This document shows, in pieces, positions 52,023 through 62,916 of a stretch of 64,000 nucleotides of DNA. Location of the stretch: positions 62,001-126,000 of the forward strand of contig NZ_FNJD01000007.1 in NCBI RefSeq assembly GCF_900103185.1, written 5' to 3'. A program made the translations under genes and the position numbers. The DNA comes from Sulfitobacter litoralis. GTDB lineage: Bacteria > Pseudomonadota > Alphaproteobacteria > Rhodobacterales > Rhodobacteraceae. A model generated the notes under the pieces. The model did no database searches and had not been told where the DNA came from. It saw only the letters and a list, made by a program, of their open reading frames with translations. Within the stretch, counting starts at the first letter, position 1. The number at the start of each line of letters is the position of its first letter.

Positions 52023-53243
52023 CTAGGGGGTTACCAACCGCTTGCGATACAGCAGTACGCCGGCGGTCGCCATGATCGCTGCGATGACATAATAAATTGC
52101 GATCGGGATCATCTGCTGTGGAAAATCAACGCCCAGATCAATGAAAAGCCCCGTCACGCCCGGCCCAATGGCCGATCCAAAGACCATCAGCGCGGCCCCC
52201 ACGGCCTTGATCGACCCGATATAGCGTGTGCCATAAAATTCGGCCCAGAACACAGAGGTCGCAGTCGCCTGCATGCCCTGCCCCACGCCAAAGATCATCA
52301 ACCCCACACCCGCCATTGCGATGGTATCGGCAAAGGCCAGAACCGCGAATGACACGGCAAAAGGCAGCATCTGCACAGGTGTCACCCGCGTCACGCCGAA
52401 CCGGTCAATGGCCCAGCCCGACACAAAGGTGGCGATCACTGATGTCACTGTATAAAGCGGCATCAGCGCGACAAAGCTGACCAGTGTCCAGCCTTTCACC
52501 TCTGTCAGGTGGACTTGCTGAAAGAACAGCGCCGTGCCCCACGCGGCAGGCCCGATGACTAAGGGGATCATCAGCCAGAACAGCCCGTGCTGGAACATCT
52601 GCATCCGTGTCCAGTGTTGGCCGTCCATCCCCGCCGATTGCGTGCTTTGCGCCATGGATTGCGGTGTGCGTTCTTGCTGCAGCAATAGCAGCATGACAGG
52701 CATGGTGATCACCACCAGTACAGCTGCCAGCACCCAGAGGCTGCGCCAGTGGAAACTGGCAAAAAGGGCGACGAACACAACGGGCAAGATCGCCTGACCC
52801 GCTGCAAACCCCATTGACGACAGGGACAAGGCCTTGCCGCGTGCGGCCTCGAACCAGCGGACCATGGCAACGGCACTCAGCTGGGACATCATCCCCTGAC
52901 CCGACAACCGCAGCGCATAGATGACAAAGATCAGCGCGATCCAGTTCGGCACGGCAGCCATCGCCAGACAGGCCCCCGCCAACGCGACCATCACCCAGAA
53001 CGACAAACGGCGTACCCGAAACCTGTCAGTAAGCACACCGGCCCAGACCATCGTGATCTCCGAGAGCGTCGTGCCGATGGTATAGATCCCGCCCCATTGA
53101 CCGTCAGACAGGCCAAAGCTGCCCTTAATCTCGCCTGCGAAAAGCGAGATGAAATAGGTTTGCCCATAGGCCGACGTGAATGTCAGTAGGAAACCCGCCA
53201 ACAAGAACACCCAATTGGCGCGGATAAATCTGAAGTATGCCAT
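52023..53243 (-). CDS. Major facilitator superfamily transporter
   Basis: A 406-residue, 12-helix transporter. N-terminal helix FLLAGFLLTFTSAYGQTYFI, the MFS loop-2 motif GVLTDRFRVRRLSFW and a related loop-8 motif GWAIDRFGVTRVTP are present, with a long central loop near residue 195-215. No substrate signature is evident. Its ATG lies within the 3' arm of a perfect 13-bp inverted repeat whose loop carries the AGAAGGA ribosome site. It follows hslU by 38 nt and might receive read-through from the hslVU heat-shock operon. Confidence 0.88.
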   Translation of the reverse strand: MAYFRFIRANWVFLLAGFLLTFTSAYGQTYFISLFAGEIKGSFGLSDGQWGGIYTIGTTLSEITMVWAGVLTDRFRVRRLSFWVMVALAGACLAMAAVPNWIALIFVIYALRLSGQGMMSQLSAVAMVRWFEAARGKALSLSSMGFAAGQAILPVVFVALFASFHWRSLWVLAAVLVVITMPVMLLLLQQERTPQSMAQSTQSAGMDGQHWTRMQMFQHGLFWLMIPLVIGPAAWGTALFFQQVHLTEVKGWTLVSFVALMPLYTVTSVIATFVSGWAIDRFGVTRVTPVQMLPFAVSFAVLAFADTIAMAGVGLMIFGVGQGMQATATSVFWAEFYGTRYIGSIKAVGAALMVFGSAIGPGVTGLFIDLGVDFPQQMIPIAIYYVIAAIMATAGVLLYRKRLVTP

Positions 53244-53271
53244 GCGCCATCCTTCTCAGGCGCATGGCATA
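53236..53271 (-). promoter_or_regulatory. Inverted repeat sequestering the MFS ribosome site and start codon
   Basis: On the minus strand TATGCCATGCGCC (53271-53259), 10-nt loop TGAGAAGGAT, then GGCGCATGGCATA (53248-53236). The arms are perfectly complementary over 13 bp. The loop holds the Shine-Dalgarno AAGGA, 6 nt from the ATG (53243-53241), which is paired in the 3' arm. No T tract follows, so it is not a standard terminator. Candidate RNA switch, RNA thermometer or operator. Confidence 0.75.
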
Positions 53272-53281
53272 TTGAAAAGCC

Positions 53282-54589
53282 CTAAAGAACGTAGCGCGAC
53301 AGATCGGTGGATCGCGTCAGCTCGCCCAGATTCTTTTCGACGAAGTCGCCGTCGACGGTGATCTTTTCGCCGGTGCGATCCGGTGCGCTGAACGACAGCT
53401 CTTCAAAGACGCGCTCCATCACGGTGTACAGGCGCCGTGCCCCGATGTTTTCGATGGACTGGTTCACATCGGCCGCAATCTTGGCCAGTGCCTTGATGCC
53501 TTCGTCGGTGAACGTGACCTCGACTTCTTCGGTGCCCATCAGCGCGGTATATTGCAGCGTCAGCGCGTTATCGGTTTCGGTCAGGATGCGAACGAAATCA
53601 TCTTCCGTCAGCGCACGCAGTTCAACTCGGATCGGCAAACGACCCTGTAGTTCGGGCAACAGATCCGACGGTTTGGCAATGTGGAAGGCACCCGAGGCGA
53701 TAAACAGGATATGATCCGTTTTCACCGGCCCGTGTTTGGTCGATACGGTAGTGCCTTCGATCAGGGGCAGCAGGTCGCGCTGCACGCCTTCACGGCTGAC
53801 ATCGCCGCCACGCGCATCAGAGCGGGCGCACACCTTGTCGATCTCGTCCAGAAACACGATGCCGTTCTGCTCCACAGACTCGATTGCCGCGCGGTTGACG
53901 GTTTCGTCATCCAGCAGCTTGTCGGCCTCTTCGCTGATCAGCACCTCGTAACTTTCGGACACCGAAAGACGCTTCTTGACCGTCCGACCGCCCATGGCTT
54001 TGCCAAACAGGTCGCCAATGTTCATCATCCCCATGCCACCGCCGGGTTGCCCGGGGATATCCATGGTGGGAAACGGGCTAGAGGTGTCGGCGACTTCAAG
54101 TTCGATCATCGTGTCGTCCAGCTCGCCCGCTTTCAGCTTTTTGCGGAACATGTCACGGGTGCCTTCGCGGGCATCTTTGCCAGCAATCGCGTCCACCACG
54201 CGTTCTTCGGCGGCCTTATGGGCGCTGACCTTTACGTCTTCGCGCATGTGTTCGCGGGTCATCACAATGGCACTATCGATCAGATCGCGAATGATCTGTT
54301 CGACATCGCGCCCGACATAGCCGACTTCGGTGAACTTTGTAGCTTCCACCTTGAGGAACGGCGCGCGCGCCAGTTTTGCCAAGCGGCGGCTGATTTCGGT
54401 TTTACCGACGCCGGTAGGCCCGATCATCAGGATGTTTTTGGGGTATACTTCGTCGCGCAGATCATCGCCCAACTGCTTGCGGCGCCAGCGGTTGCGCAGG
54501 GCCACGGCCACGGCGCGTTTGGCGTCGTTCTGGCCGATGATAAAACGATCAAGTTCGGATACGATTTCGCGGGGGGTAAGATCGGTCAT
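53282..54589 (-). CDS. hslU: ATP-dependent protease ATPase subunit HslU
   Basis: AAA+ unfoldase of the HslVU heat-shock protease. The 435-residue protein has [20 protein letters not shown], Walker A GPTGVGKT (57-64), the pore loop [17 protein letters not shown], an inserted I domain (about 110-240) with a [11 protein letters not shown] segment, Walker [12 protein letters not shown] and sensor-2 [17 protein letters not shown]. The C-terminus LSRYVL matches the tail that docks into HslV. Overlaps hslV by 4 nt. Confidence 0.97.
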   Translation of the reverse strand: MTDLTPREIVSELDRFIIGQNDAKRAVAVALRNRWRRKQLGDDLRDEVYPKNILMIGPTGVGKTEISRRLAKLARAPFLKVEATKFTEVGYVGRDVEQIIRDLIDSAIVMTREHMREDVKVSAHKAAEERVVDAIAGKDAREGTRDMFRKKLKAGELDDTMIELEVADTSSPFPTMDIPGQPGGGMGMMNIGDLFGKAMGGRTVKKRLSVSESYEVLISEEADKLLDDETVNRAAIESVEQNGIVFLDEIDKVCARSDARGGDVSREGVQRDLLPLIEGTTVSTKHGPVKTDHILFIASGAFHIAKPSDLLPELQGRLPIRVELRALTEDDFVRILTETDNALTLQYTALMGTEEVEVTFTDEGIKALAKIAADVNQSIENIGARRLYTVMERVFEELSFSAPDRTGEKITVDGDFVEKNLGELTRSTDLSRYVL

Positions 54590-55143
54590 TGTGAGATTTT
54601 CTCCACCGTGAGGTTGCCATTGGTATAAACACAGATGTCAGACGCGATCTTCATCGCGTCGCGTGCGACGGTTTCGGCGTCGCGGTCGCTGTCCATCATG
54701 CCGCGCGCGGCGGCCAGTGCATAATTCCCGCCCGATCCGATGGCCGCGACAGAATGTTCAGGCTCCAGCACGTCACCCGCGCCAGTGATCACCAGCAGTT
54801 CACGCCCGTCTGACACGATCAGCATCGCTTCGAGCTTTTGCAAGTATTTGTCGGTGCGCCAGTCCTTGGCAAGCTCGACACTGGCCAGGGCCAACTGCCC
54901 CGGCGTGGCTTCCAGCTTGGCTTCAAGCCGTTCCAGCAGCGTGAAAGCATCAGCGGTCGATCCGGCAAAGCCCGCCACAACGTCAAACCCGCCGGGGCTG
55001 AGACGGCGCACCTTGCGCGCGGTTCCTTTGATCACGGTCTGGCCAAGGCTAACCTGACCGTCGCCCGCGATCACGACTTCGCCGTCTTTCTTCACACCGA
55101 TGATGGTGGTCCCGTGCCAGCCGGGGAATTCTTGCTTTGACAT
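54586..55143 (-). CDS. hslV: ATP-dependent protease peptidase subunit HslV
   Basis: Proteasome-like threonine peptidase. The 185-residue precursor carries an 11-residue propeptide before catalytic Thr12 ([20 protein letters not shown]), with [18 protein letters not shown] and the [14 protein letters not shown] region. GGAGG precedes ATG 55143; a longer in-frame extension upstream is unlikely. A sigma32-like promoter lies just upstream. Divergent from the phosphotransferase gene. Confidence 0.97.
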   Translation of the reverse strand: MSKQEFPGWHGTTIIGVKKDGEVVIAGDGQVSLGQTVIKGTARKVRRLSPGGFDVVAGFAGSTADAFTLLERLEAKLEATPGQLALASVELAKDWRTDKYLQKLEAMLIVSDGRELLVITGAGDVLEPEHSVAAIGSGGNYALAAARGMMDSDRDAETVARDAMKIASDICVYTNGNLTVEKISQ

Positions 55144-55162
55144 GTAGCCTCCATAGTTCAAA

Positions 55163-55194
55163 CCTATATGAAAACCCCGCCGCTGTTTCGCAAG
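55163..55194 (-). promoter_or_regulatory. Putative heat-shock (sigma32-type) promoter of hslVU
   Basis: Minus strand CTTG (55194-55191) with CTTGCGAA context, then CATATAGG (55170-55163). The CTTG element and the CATAT-type -10 fit alphaproteobacterial RpoH promoters. Predicted start lies about 14 nt before the ATG. Confidence 0.45.
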
Positions 55195-55217
55195 GCTATT
55201 GTCCGGAAAGGATTTGA

Positions 55218-56183
55218 ATGCCACCGGTAGACGACCTTAAAGTCGAGGCTTTTCAAATGTTTGGCAGATTGGCCGCAAAGGCAGGTCTTGCGGCAGAAAC
55301 CTATGTTTGTGGCGCGGAGTGGATCAAGCACGATCAGAACCAACGCCAGATCGTGCAGCGGTATGACGGGCGCGATAGTGCTGCAGTTGTATTAAAATAC
55401 GTGGCACGCCCTGCGGATACCGACGGGTTCACCGCGATGCTGGGGGCGCATCAGGCGGCCTGTGACGCGCTGGACGCGATACCCGCCTATACGGTGCCGC
55501 AGATATTAGCGGCGGATAGCGAGGCGCAGGCCTATCTGATGCGTTTTGCCAAGGGCGACACGTTTCTGGACCTGTGTCGCCAGACAGACGATCACGCGCC
55601 CTTGCTGCGCCGTGCGGGTGGCTGGCTGGCGGCGTTTCACGGGGCCACGGTGCAGGGCACACGCCCGTTCCAGCCGCACTTTATGGTCAATCACCTGCAG
55701 CGGTTGGTGGCGCGTGTCGAAAGTGGCCAGCGTCGCATCAATGGCAAGCAGCGCTTTGCAGCTTATGTGGACCGTATTGCCGATTATGCACCGCAAGCCC
55801 AAGGGCACGCGGGCAGCATCGCGGCCAAACATGGTGATCTTAACGGGCTTAATCTGGTGATGTCAGTGGATGAAACTGCTGCGTTCGACTTTTCAGCGAC
55901 CACACCATCGCCTGTGGGATATGACATCGCGCGATTGCTGCAAAGCTATACCCAGATGGCAGGTGACCTTGACGCATTGCCCAAGGGATACGCCGTACCC
56001 CCCGCCGCATGGGAGGCATTTTTCCAAGGATACACCCTTGTGCCGCCCGATGATCCCACGGTGCAATTTCTAACGCGGGTGCAAATTTTAACCGACTGGA
56101 ACCGCATTCAGGAACATGCCTCGCTCGCCAATGTGATGCGGTTCGAGCGGATCAAAAAAATAGCGCGCCAAGCTTTTGCCTGA
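55218..56183 (+). CDS. APH-family phosphotransferase of unknown substrate
   Basis: A 321-residue protein-kinase-like phosphotransferase. The catalytic loop [11 protein letters not shown] matches the HxDxxxxN motif of aminoglycoside/choline kinases, followed by AFDFSA where the metal-binding DxD lies; the N-terminal lobe has VLKY as likely ATP-contact lysine. Antibiotic kinase activity is unlikely from context; small-metabolite or protein kinase roles are equally possible. AAAGGA precedes the ATG. Divergent from hslV, convergent with trxA. Confidence 0.75.
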   Translation: MPPVDDLKVEAFQMFGRLAAKAGLAAETYVCGAEWIKHDQNQRQIVQRYDGRDSAAVVLKYVARPADTDGFTAMLGAHQAACDALDAIPAYTVPQILAADSEAQAYLMRFAKGDTFLDLCRQTDDHAPLLRRAGGWLAAFHGATVQGTRPFQPHFMVNHLQRLVARVESGQRRINGKQRFAAYVDRIADYAPQAQGHAGSIAAKHGDLNGLNLVMSVDETAAFDFSATTPSPVGYDIARLLQSYTQMAGDLDALPKGYAVPPAAWEAFFQGYTLVPPDDPTVQFLTRVQILTDWNRIQEHASLANVMRFERIKKIARQAFA

Positions 56184-56219
56184 CGCGCCAAATAATGTGC
56201 TTGCTGCAGGTGTGGCAGC

Positions 56220-56540
56220 TTAGATCGACTCTTCGATCCAGCCTTGCAGTGCCGCCTTGGGGCGGGCGCCGGCCAGGTTTGATACGACTTCGCCGTTCTT
56301 GAAAATGAACAGGGCAGGGATACCGCGCACACCCATTTGGGCGGGGCTGTTGGGGTTTTCGTCAACGTTGACTTTGACGATCTTTACCTTGCCATCCATC
56401 TCGGCGGAGAGTTCCTCCAGCGCGGGGCCGATTTGCTTACAGGGGCCGCACCATTCAGCCCAGAAATCCACCACGACGGGGATATCGGAATTCTTAACTT
56501 CTGCGTCGAATGTTGCGTCTGTGACTGCGACGGTTGCCAT
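56220..56540 (-). CDS. trxA: Thioredoxin
   Basis: Cytoplasmic dithiol reductant of 106 residues. Active site [10 protein letters not shown] with Cys31 and Cys34, Asp25 in VVVDFWAEW, and the cis-Pro loop [13 protein letters not shown]. Lies 38 nt after addA on the same strand, a common order in this group, and is probably co-transcribed with it as well as having its own promoter. Confidence 0.97.
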   Translation of the reverse strand: MATVAVTDATFDAEVKNSDIPVVVDFWAEWCGPCKQIGPALEELSAEMDGKVKIVKVNVDENPNSPAQMGVRGIPALFIFKNGEVVSNLAGARPKAALQGWIEESI

Positions 56541-56578
56541 TTTGCTGCTCCTGCACGGGGGTTGGTTAGAGTGGGAAC

Positions 56579-59500
56579 CTATGTAGCCCCATGCGTCCCG
56601 TCAAGATCACGCACCCGCGATAGGGCGTTTGTGATCAGTGCATCGGGCAGTTCCATCAGTGCAGCAGTACGCGTCCATAAAATAGCAGTGCGAATACGGT
56701 GGTCGGGAAACACCTGCGCCAGTGCTGCGGCATAGGCCCCCATCTGGCGCAAAATCCCTTCGGGACAGCGATCCGGCGTGTCTGGCACCACGCGGTTGGT
56801 TTTGTAATCCACCAGCAACACATCCGTATCGGATACGAGCAGCCGGTCGATTGTGCCATGCAGGCGCGCGCTGCCCAACGGCGCGGTAATCGGCACCTCG
56901 GCTAATGCATCCTTGCCAAAGACATGCGCAATGGCGGGCGTATCCAAGACGGCAATCGCCTCTTTCAAGGCAGCCTGAGCTGTCACATCATCATACCCTT
57001 GCGCCAAGGTTTGCAGCACGCCGTTCCACCGGTCGCTTTGCATCATCGGCAGTGTTTCCAGCATCTTATGGACCAGATTGCCGTATGACTTCGCCTCTGC
57101 CTCTGACTGGCCATCGTCACCGGGAAGGGCTTTGGCACCACCCAGGTCTGAAGGGGCCAGCGTCTTGGCGCGTTCGGGGATATTGGTGAGGGGCGTCCTG
57201 AAAATAGGCTCTAATACAGGATTAATGTCGGTTTTTGATGCAGTATCAACCACCGGCAGCGCATCCCAGTCGCCATGTTCAAAGCGCATTCCGCCCGAGC
57301 TGCCTACCGGTTTTGCACCGGCCTGACCCATGGCAGCGCCGACCATCTGATACCAGCTATTGCCATCTTTGGGCAGATCACCTGCTGCGGCGACGATCAG
57401 CCATTTTTCGGCGCGCGTCATCGCCACGTAAAGCAGCCGCAGCCGTTCCGCCATTTCGCGCGCTTTGCGGTCGTCCAGCGCACCGCGCATCGCGGCCGGC
57501 ATGTCACCTTCGGACAGTTTCCACACAGGCGTGTCGTCGATTTTGATGATCTCGTCGCGGATCACCAAAGGGCGCTTGCCCGTGTCCGGCAGGATTACAA
57601 TCGGCGCCTCAAGCCCCTTGGCCCCGTGCACGGTCATCACGCGCACCTGATCTGACGCGTTATCAATCTGGCGCTTGATCTCGAGGTCGTCGGTCTGCAT
57701 CCACACCAGAAAACCCGTGAGGCTCGGGATCGCGCCGCGTTCATACGACAGCGCCTGCGAGAGCATGGCGTTGATCCCGTCTTCCGCCTCTGATCCCAGC
57801 CGCGCCAGCAGCTTGCGGCGCCCGTCGTGGCGGGTGAGGATGCGTTCAATCAGGTCATAGGGCCGCAGGAAATCGACCTGCGCCCGCAAATCCCGCAAGA
57901 TCGCGACGGTTTCAGGATATGCGTCGCTGCTGCGCAACGCCTGCCACAGGTGATCTTCCTTGCGGTAGTGGGACAGGGTGAACAACATCTGCTCTGTCCA
58001 GCCAAACAGAGGCGATTTCAGCGCCGTCGCCAGCGACAGGCTATCTTCGGGCGTGGCAAGAAACGACAGCAGCGCCGCCAGATCCTTGACCGCCAGTTCG
58101 GCCCCGACCTTCAACCGGTCAGCGCCCGCAATAGGGACACCGGCGGTCTTGCAGGCGCGAATGATTTCTGAAAACAGATCGCTGCGCCGCTGCACAAGGA
58201 TCAGGAAATCGCCCGCACGGATGCGTCGTCGGACAAAGACACCGGGGGTGTCGGTATCGACGGGAAGGTAATGTTCGCCCTCGGTCAGTTCCTTAATCTG
58301 CGACGCGACCTGATCGGCCAGAACGACCGTATGGTGATGCGCAGACTTTTGATCCACTGGATCAGACCATTCACGGTCATCGGGCTCGTCGGTTTTCTCG
58401 ACCACGGGCCAAAGATCAACACGGCCGGGCAGGGCGGATTTGAACGCCTTATGCGCCGCATCGGCCTGAAACCCTGCATCCGTATGGGGGGCCAGCGTCG
58501 TATCCACCAGTTGCAGGATCGCCGAGGACGATCGGAACGAATACTCAAGGCTGCGCCGCTGGAAAGTCTGGCCGGCTTGAGTGATTTTTTGCTCGAACAG
58601 GTCCTGTTTGTGGTCGAATTCACGCGGGTCGGCGCCCTGAAAGGAATAGATCGACTGCTTTTTATCACCGACGACAAACAGCGTGCGGTCTTCTTCTTCG
58701 CGGGCACCATCGCCGCTATAGAACTCATCGGCCAGCCGTTCGATTACATCCCATTGGCGCGGGCTGGTGTCCTGCGCTTCATCTACCAGAATATGATCAA
58801 TGCCACCGTCGATCCGGTAAAGCACCCATGCCGCAACCGCCGGATTGGTCAGCAACGCCCGTGCCTTGAGGATCAGATCATCAAAATCCAGCCAGCCGCG
58901 TTTTTGTTTCTCGCGGGCATAAATCTCGAGGAACCGCTGCGCAAATTGGTGCAGCACATGGGTCTTCTGCGCAGCCCGCAGTGCCAGCCGCGCGTCCCGG
59001 GCATCTTCGACCCGTCGCATCAGATCATCGACCTGCGGCATCAGATCAAACAGCAGCTTTTGGGTCGGTTTGGTGGGCAGGGTGCCGACCTTGGCGGTAA
59101 AGGGTTCCTTGGCACCCGCACCGGTCAGCATCACGTCTTCCAGAACGGGCAGGGCGGTGATGTCCATCGTCTGAATCGTGGCCAGCTTTTCCGCAGCCTT
59201 TCCATCCAGCCCCCGCTTAGCCCGCATCGGCGGGATCATCTGTTCAAGGATCATCGCCTCTGACCCTAGGAACACCGAGCCCGTGATCTTGTCTTCAGTC
59301 AGATCGGCGGGTTGGTCGAACAGCGCCAGCACCTCTTCCCACGACAATACGTCGGTAAACCCTTCGCGTTGGCCGACGATACTGCGGGTGAGCTTGCTGA
59401 AATCCTCGCCCGTGTACATTCGTGCCAGCGTGGTAATCAGGGCGGCATCGTGGCCCTCGGCCATGGTATCCACAATCTCAGCCCGCAACAGATCGGCGGC

Positions 59501-59956
59501 GCGGTCTTCGATCTCGGTGAACTGGGGGCTCACCCCTGCCTCTAGCGGAAAGCGCCGTAATAGAGACGCACAAAAAGAGTGGATGGTCTGAATTTTCAGT
59601 CCGCCGGGGGTTTCGATCGCGCGGGCAAACAGCGTGCGGGCCATGCGCAGCTTTTCAGGGCTAAAACCGTCTTCGACGCCCAGTTCAGACAGCGAATGGC
59701 GCAGGTCAGCGTCGGTCAGCATTGCCCAGGCACCGAGCCGTTTGAATAGCCGGTTCTGCATCTCGGAGGCGGCGGCCTTGGTATAGGTCAGACACAGGAT
59801 ATGCTGCGGCTCAACCCCGTTCAGCAACAGCCGTGCCACGCGGTCGGTCAGCACGCGGGTCTTGCCCGACCCCGCATTCGCCCCCAACCACGTAGAGGCA
59901 TCGGGCCGCGCCGCGTCGATCTGGGCGCGGGTGGCGTCGTCAAAGGGGGCGGTCAT
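56579..59956 (-). CDS. addA: Double-strand break repair helicase-nuclease AddA (alphaproteobacterial type)
   Basis: Helicase-nuclease subunit of AddAB, the RecBCD-like double-strand-break resection enzyme. The 1125-residue protein has UvrD-type Walker [20 protein letters not shown] (25-43), [52 protein letters not shown] and [15 protein letters not shown], then a C-terminal RecB-family nuclease with [11 protein letters not shown]. Start at ATG 59956 overlaps the addB stop by 4 nt. Confidence 0.96.
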   Translation of the reverse strand: MTAPFDDATRAQIDAARPDASTWLGANAGSGKTRVLTDRVARLLLNGVEPQHILCLTYTKAAASEMQNRLFKRLGAWAMLTDADLRHSLSELGVEDGFSPEKLRMARTLFARAIETPGGLKIQTIHSFCASLLRRFPLEAGVSPQFTEIEDRAADLLRAEIVDTMAEGHDAALITTLARMYTGEDFSKLTRSIVGQREGFTDVLSWEEVLALFDQPADLTEDKITGSVFLGSEAMILEQMIPPMRAKRGLDGKAAEKLATIQTMDITALPVLEDVMLTGAGAKEPFTAKVGTLPTKPTQKLLFDLMPQVDDLMRRVEDARDARLALRAAQKTHVLHQFAQRFLEIYAREKQKRGWLDFDDLILKARALLTNPAVAAWVLYRIDGGIDHILVDEAQDTSPRQWDVIERLADEFYSGDGAREEEDRTLFVVGDKKQSIYSFQGADPREFDHKQDLFEQKITQAGQTFQRRSLEYSFRSSSAILQLVDTTLAPHTDAGFQADAAHKAFKSALPGRVDLWPVVEKTDEPDDREWSDPVDQKSAHHHTVVLADQVASQIKELTEGEHYLPVDTDTPGVFVRRRIRAGDFLILVQRRSDLFSEIIRACKTAGVPIAGADRLKVGAELAVKDLAALLSFLATPEDSLSLATALKSPLFGWTEQMLFTLSHYRKEDHLWQALRSSDAYPETVAILRDLRAQVDFLRPYDLIERILTRHDGRRKLLARLGSEAEDGINAMLSQALSYERGAIPSLTGFLVWMQTDDLEIKRQIDNASDQVRVMTVHGAKGLEAPIVILPDTGKRPLVIRDEIIKIDDTPVWKLSEGDMPAAMRGALDDRKAREMAERLRLLYVAMTRAEKWLIVAAAGDLPKDGNSWYQMVGAAMGQAGAKPVGSSGGMRFEHGDWDALPVVDTASKTDINPVLEPIFRTPLTNIPERAKTLAPSDLGGAKALPGDDGQSEAEAKSYGNLVHKMLETLPMMQSDRWNGVLQTLAQGYDDVTAQAALKEAIAVLDTPAIAHVFGKDALAEVPITAPLGSARLHGTIDRLLVSDTDVLLVDYKTNRVVPDTPDRCPEGILRQMGAYAAALAQVFPDHRIRTAILWTRTAALMELPDALITNALSRVRDLDGTHGAT

Positions 59957-62916
59957 GTCAGATCCTCCGGCGTGGGTTCGGTCGTGGCATCCCATTCACC
60001 AAATCGCGCCAACTGATCATAATCGCCTTCAAAGTCTGTGGTTTTAACCATCCGGCGCGCGGTAAAACCCTGTTCATCCGACAGATAGCTAGTGATCAGC
60101 GCGTGCAGCTTGGCCAGAACCTCTGCCGGTGGTTCGTCTTCCAGAGGCGCAGGACGTTCCACCGGTTTGCTCCCCAACCCGATATAGGCGGCTTGGGCGA
60201 CGGGGGCAGGGCCGATCTCCTTGAAGCCGCCTTCTTCGACCATCGCGGCCTCTAGCAGCAATTGCTTATCAAAGGCCTTCTGTTCGGCCACACTGGGCGG
60301 CGTGCCGGTCTTGTAATCATAGATCAGAATGTCGCCATCTTCCGTCCGGTCGATCCGGTCGGCAAAGCCCGTAAGGGTAAAGCCCAGATCGGGGAAATCG
60401 TGACTGCCCTTCGCGGCTTTTTCAAACGCGGCAGGGGTGGAATAGCTTTGTCGCTGCGTCTCGTTTTCGATGAACCAATCGGCGATGCGTTCGATCTTGG
60501 TCAGCCACATGACACGGGCGGCGGGCCAGGGGGCTTCGGTCTCTAACACGGTTTTGGCAGTCTCTAACAGATGGCTTTTCGTCAAAAGCGCCGGGTCCGC
60601 TGTCACCGACTTAATGAACCGTTCCATGATCTCGTGCACAATGATGCCGCGCACAGGCGCATCGGGCGACTGCACCAGCGGGTTCAATGCACGCAGTTTC
60701 AGGCAGTGTTTGGCGTAGATCGCATAGGGGTCGCGGATCAGGCGTTTGATCTCTGTCACCGACAGCGCATGGGGGCGCGCGGCACGGGGCGGGCGCGGGG
60801 ACGGGCGCGGCGCGGGGGCCACACGGGTCACGGTTTCCAGCGCGCGCGCCTGATCCAGCCAGTGATTGCCGCGTTTGATCATCGCTTTCCACGCCGCATC
60901 ACCGCCCTGTGCGGGCAAGCCGTTCAGCAGGTTGCCCAATCGGTTGAGCCAACGCGAAGGCACGGTTTCCGCCTCGTCCGACCGGATCGCGCGGGTCAAA
61001 CAGACCTCGGGCGCGGCGATGGATTGTTGATAGTCATGCGCAGACAGGCCGATCCGCCGTTCTGGCAGCAGCAATCCGGCTTTCAGGCGCATCTGGCGGT
61101 TCAGCCAAGGGTCCGGCGGCGGCGCTTCGGGCCAGACGCTGTCGTTGAGCCCGCCAAGGATCACCAGATCGGCGCCCTGCACGCGGGCCTCTAGTGTGCC
61201 CCAGATCATGACGTTTGGATGCGGCGCGTCGCGGTCGCGGATTTCGCCTTGTTGCAGAAGCGCACCGACCAGATCAGTGTAGTCCGACGCCGACATTTCG
61301 CCGCCATAGGGCGCATTTTCGGCAAGGTCGTTCATCACCTTTGCTGCCTCTTCGCCGGCGTGGTGCTGCCACAACCCGTTGGGCTGGCTTGGCGCGGCAC
61401 CGTCGGCGATGGCATCGGCCAGCGCCATATGCAGGGCGACCCAATCTTCCAGCGGCCGGTCGCCAGTCAGTTCGCAATCGGTCAGATGGGTGCCGACCCA
61501 ATCGGCCCAGACATCCATCTGCGCGGGGTCTTTCGACCGCGACACCGTCTTGCGTGCCAGTTTCAACACGCCTTCCGCATCCGGATAGGGCAGCCCGTCG
61601 CGGCGCAGTTGCAGTTCAAGCCGCTGGGTGTTGAGCTGGTGAATATTGCGATCCCCGCCACTATGGGTCAGCGGGTGCTTCAGCAGGGTTAACAACGCCT
61701 CTGAATCGAGCTTACGCAGGAACAGATCGCCCACGTGACGCAAGAAACGACCCGGAGGCGACAGGTGCAGCGGCAGGCCCGCGCTGTCGTCGGGCAGGAT
61801 ATTCCAGCGGTCCAACGCCGATGTCACCTGCCGCGACAGCATCCGGTCGGGGGTGATCAGCGCGGCGGTTTTACCGTCCTCGACCGCTTGTCGCAGACGC
61901 AGGGCAATGGCAAGCGCTTCGGCGCGCGGGGTGGGGGCTTGTATCAGGGTTAACCCTGCGGTGGCCTGATGCAAATCGGGCAGCTTCGGCCCTTCGGTCA
62001 GCCAGACGTGGGTCACTGGGGCAGGGCGCAACGACAGCGACACCAAAGCGTTCCGCGCGGCAGAGGGCGGCGGCGTGTCGGTCCAGGCCTCGATCTTGCT
62101 GCGCGACATTTCAAGCTGGCGCAGCAGGTCGCGGAAGCGGTATTGTGGATGATCCTGCGCGATCTTTTCCTGATCCTCGCCCAGATCGGTCCAGACCGCT
62201 TGCGGCATGTCGAAACAGAAACCCGGCAGCACAAGCGCGCCTTGCGGCAGCTTTGCCACCGCCTCCATTAACAGGGCCGAGGTCCCCCGTGATCCGGTCG
62301 AGCCGGCGACAATTACCGGATGCTGGGGCGGGTTTTCTTGCCAGTCCGCAATCAGTCTTAACGCGACTTGCCTTTGGCGTGCGCGCGGATCAGGACGGGT
62401 AACGCTTTCGCCCAGATAGTGGTGCGCGATGGCGAGAAATTGTTTCGCGCGTTCCCAATGACCAGACTGGTCGCTGACATCCAACTCGGTCACGGCCTCG
62501 ACCGGCACGCCTTCGCCCTGCATTTCATCGATCAACTGCGCCAAACTGTCCGAGAGGTCATAAAGCGACGCTCGCGGGGCCAGCTCGGGTGCTTGATCCA
62601 GTAGTTTCGACACCAGCGTAATCAGCTCTAACCTGCGGCGGAGAGCCGGACCGGGGCGCGGCAGGTCAACGCCGCTGCCAAGGGTATCAAGGTTATCGAT
62701 CAGATGGATGCGCGGCAGCAGGCTGGGCGGGCCCGCGTCAAAAATGTCGCGCAGGCGGCGTTGCATCCGGCGGGTGTTCACCACCAGATCGATCCGCCCG
62801 ATGGCATGGGCCGGCTGCCCTTCCAGCCGGGAAAGCAAACCACGCACCAGTTCCTTGGGAAAGTCGACGCCGGGGGCCAGCCCGAAAACACGCGGTTCGT
62901 CCTGCGGTTCAAACAT
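59953..62916 (-). CDS. addB: Double-strand break repair protein AddB (alphaproteobacterial type)
   Basis: Partner of AddA, 987 residues, of the alphaproteobacterial AddB form. It has an inactivated-helicase-like body with DLVILGGLNDSVWPEAP and LSVTEIKRLIRDPYAIYAK, and a C-terminal RecB nuclease with RGIIVHEIMERF, FADRIDRTEDGDILIYDYKTG. A canonical Walker A is not evident, as in other members. Start ATG 62916 ([20 protein letters not shown]) overlaps the murU-like stop by 8 nt; a longer frame inside that gene is unsupported. Confidence 0.94.
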   Translation of the reverse strand: MFEPQDEPRVFGLAPGVDFPKELVRGLLSRLEGQPAHAIGRIDLVVNTRRMQRRLRDIFDAGPPSLLPRIHLIDNLDTLGSGVDLPRPGPALRRRLELITLVSKLLDQAPELAPRASLYDLSDSLAQLIDEMQGEGVPVEAVTELDVSDQSGHWERAKQFLAIAHHYLGESVTRPDPRARQRQVALRLIADWQENPPQHPVIVAGSTGSRGTSALLMEAVAKLPQGALVLPGFCFDMPQAVWTDLGEDQEKIAQDHPQYRFRDLLRQLEMSRSKIEAWTDTPPPSAARNALVSLSLRPAPVTHVWLTEGPKLPDLHQATAGLTLIQAPTPRAEALAIALRLRQAVEDGKTAALITPDRMLSRQVTSALDRWNILPDDSAGLPLHLSPPGRFLRHVGDLFLRKLDSEALLTLLKHPLTHSGGDRNIHQLNTQRLELQLRRDGLPYPDAEGVLKLARKTVSRSKDPAQMDVWADWVGTHLTDCELTGDRPLEDWVALHMALADAIADGAAPSQPNGLWQHHAGEEAAKVMNDLAENAPYGGEMSASDYTDLVGALLQQGEIRDRDAPHPNVMIWGTLEARVQGADLVILGGLNDSVWPEAPPPDPWLNRQMRLKAGLLLPERRIGLSAHDYQQSIAAPEVCLTRAIRSDEAETVPSRWLNRLGNLLNGLPAQGGDAAWKAMIKRGNHWLDQARALETVTRVAPAPRPSPRPPRAARPHALSVTEIKRLIRDPYAIYAKHCLKLRALNPLVQSPDAPVRGIIVHEIMERFIKSVTADPALLTKSHLLETAKTVLETEAPWPAARVMWLTKIERIADWFIENETQRQSYSTPAAFEKAAKGSHDFPDLGFTLTGFADRIDRTEDGDILIYDYKTGTPPSVAEQKAFDKQLLLEAAMVEEGGFKEIGPAPVAQAAYIGLGSKPVERPAPLEDEPPAEVLAKLHALITSYLSDEQGFTARRMVKTTDFEGDYDQLARFGEWDATTEPTPEDLT

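Noticed and set aside
55218-56183. Aminoglycoside-resistance gene
   Set aside because: The HxDxxxxN motif is shared by many metabolite and protein kinases, and the gene sits in core chromosome without mobile elements.
58271-59263. A 330-codon frame antisense to addA
   Set aside because: Shadow of addA; no ribosome site or family resemblance.
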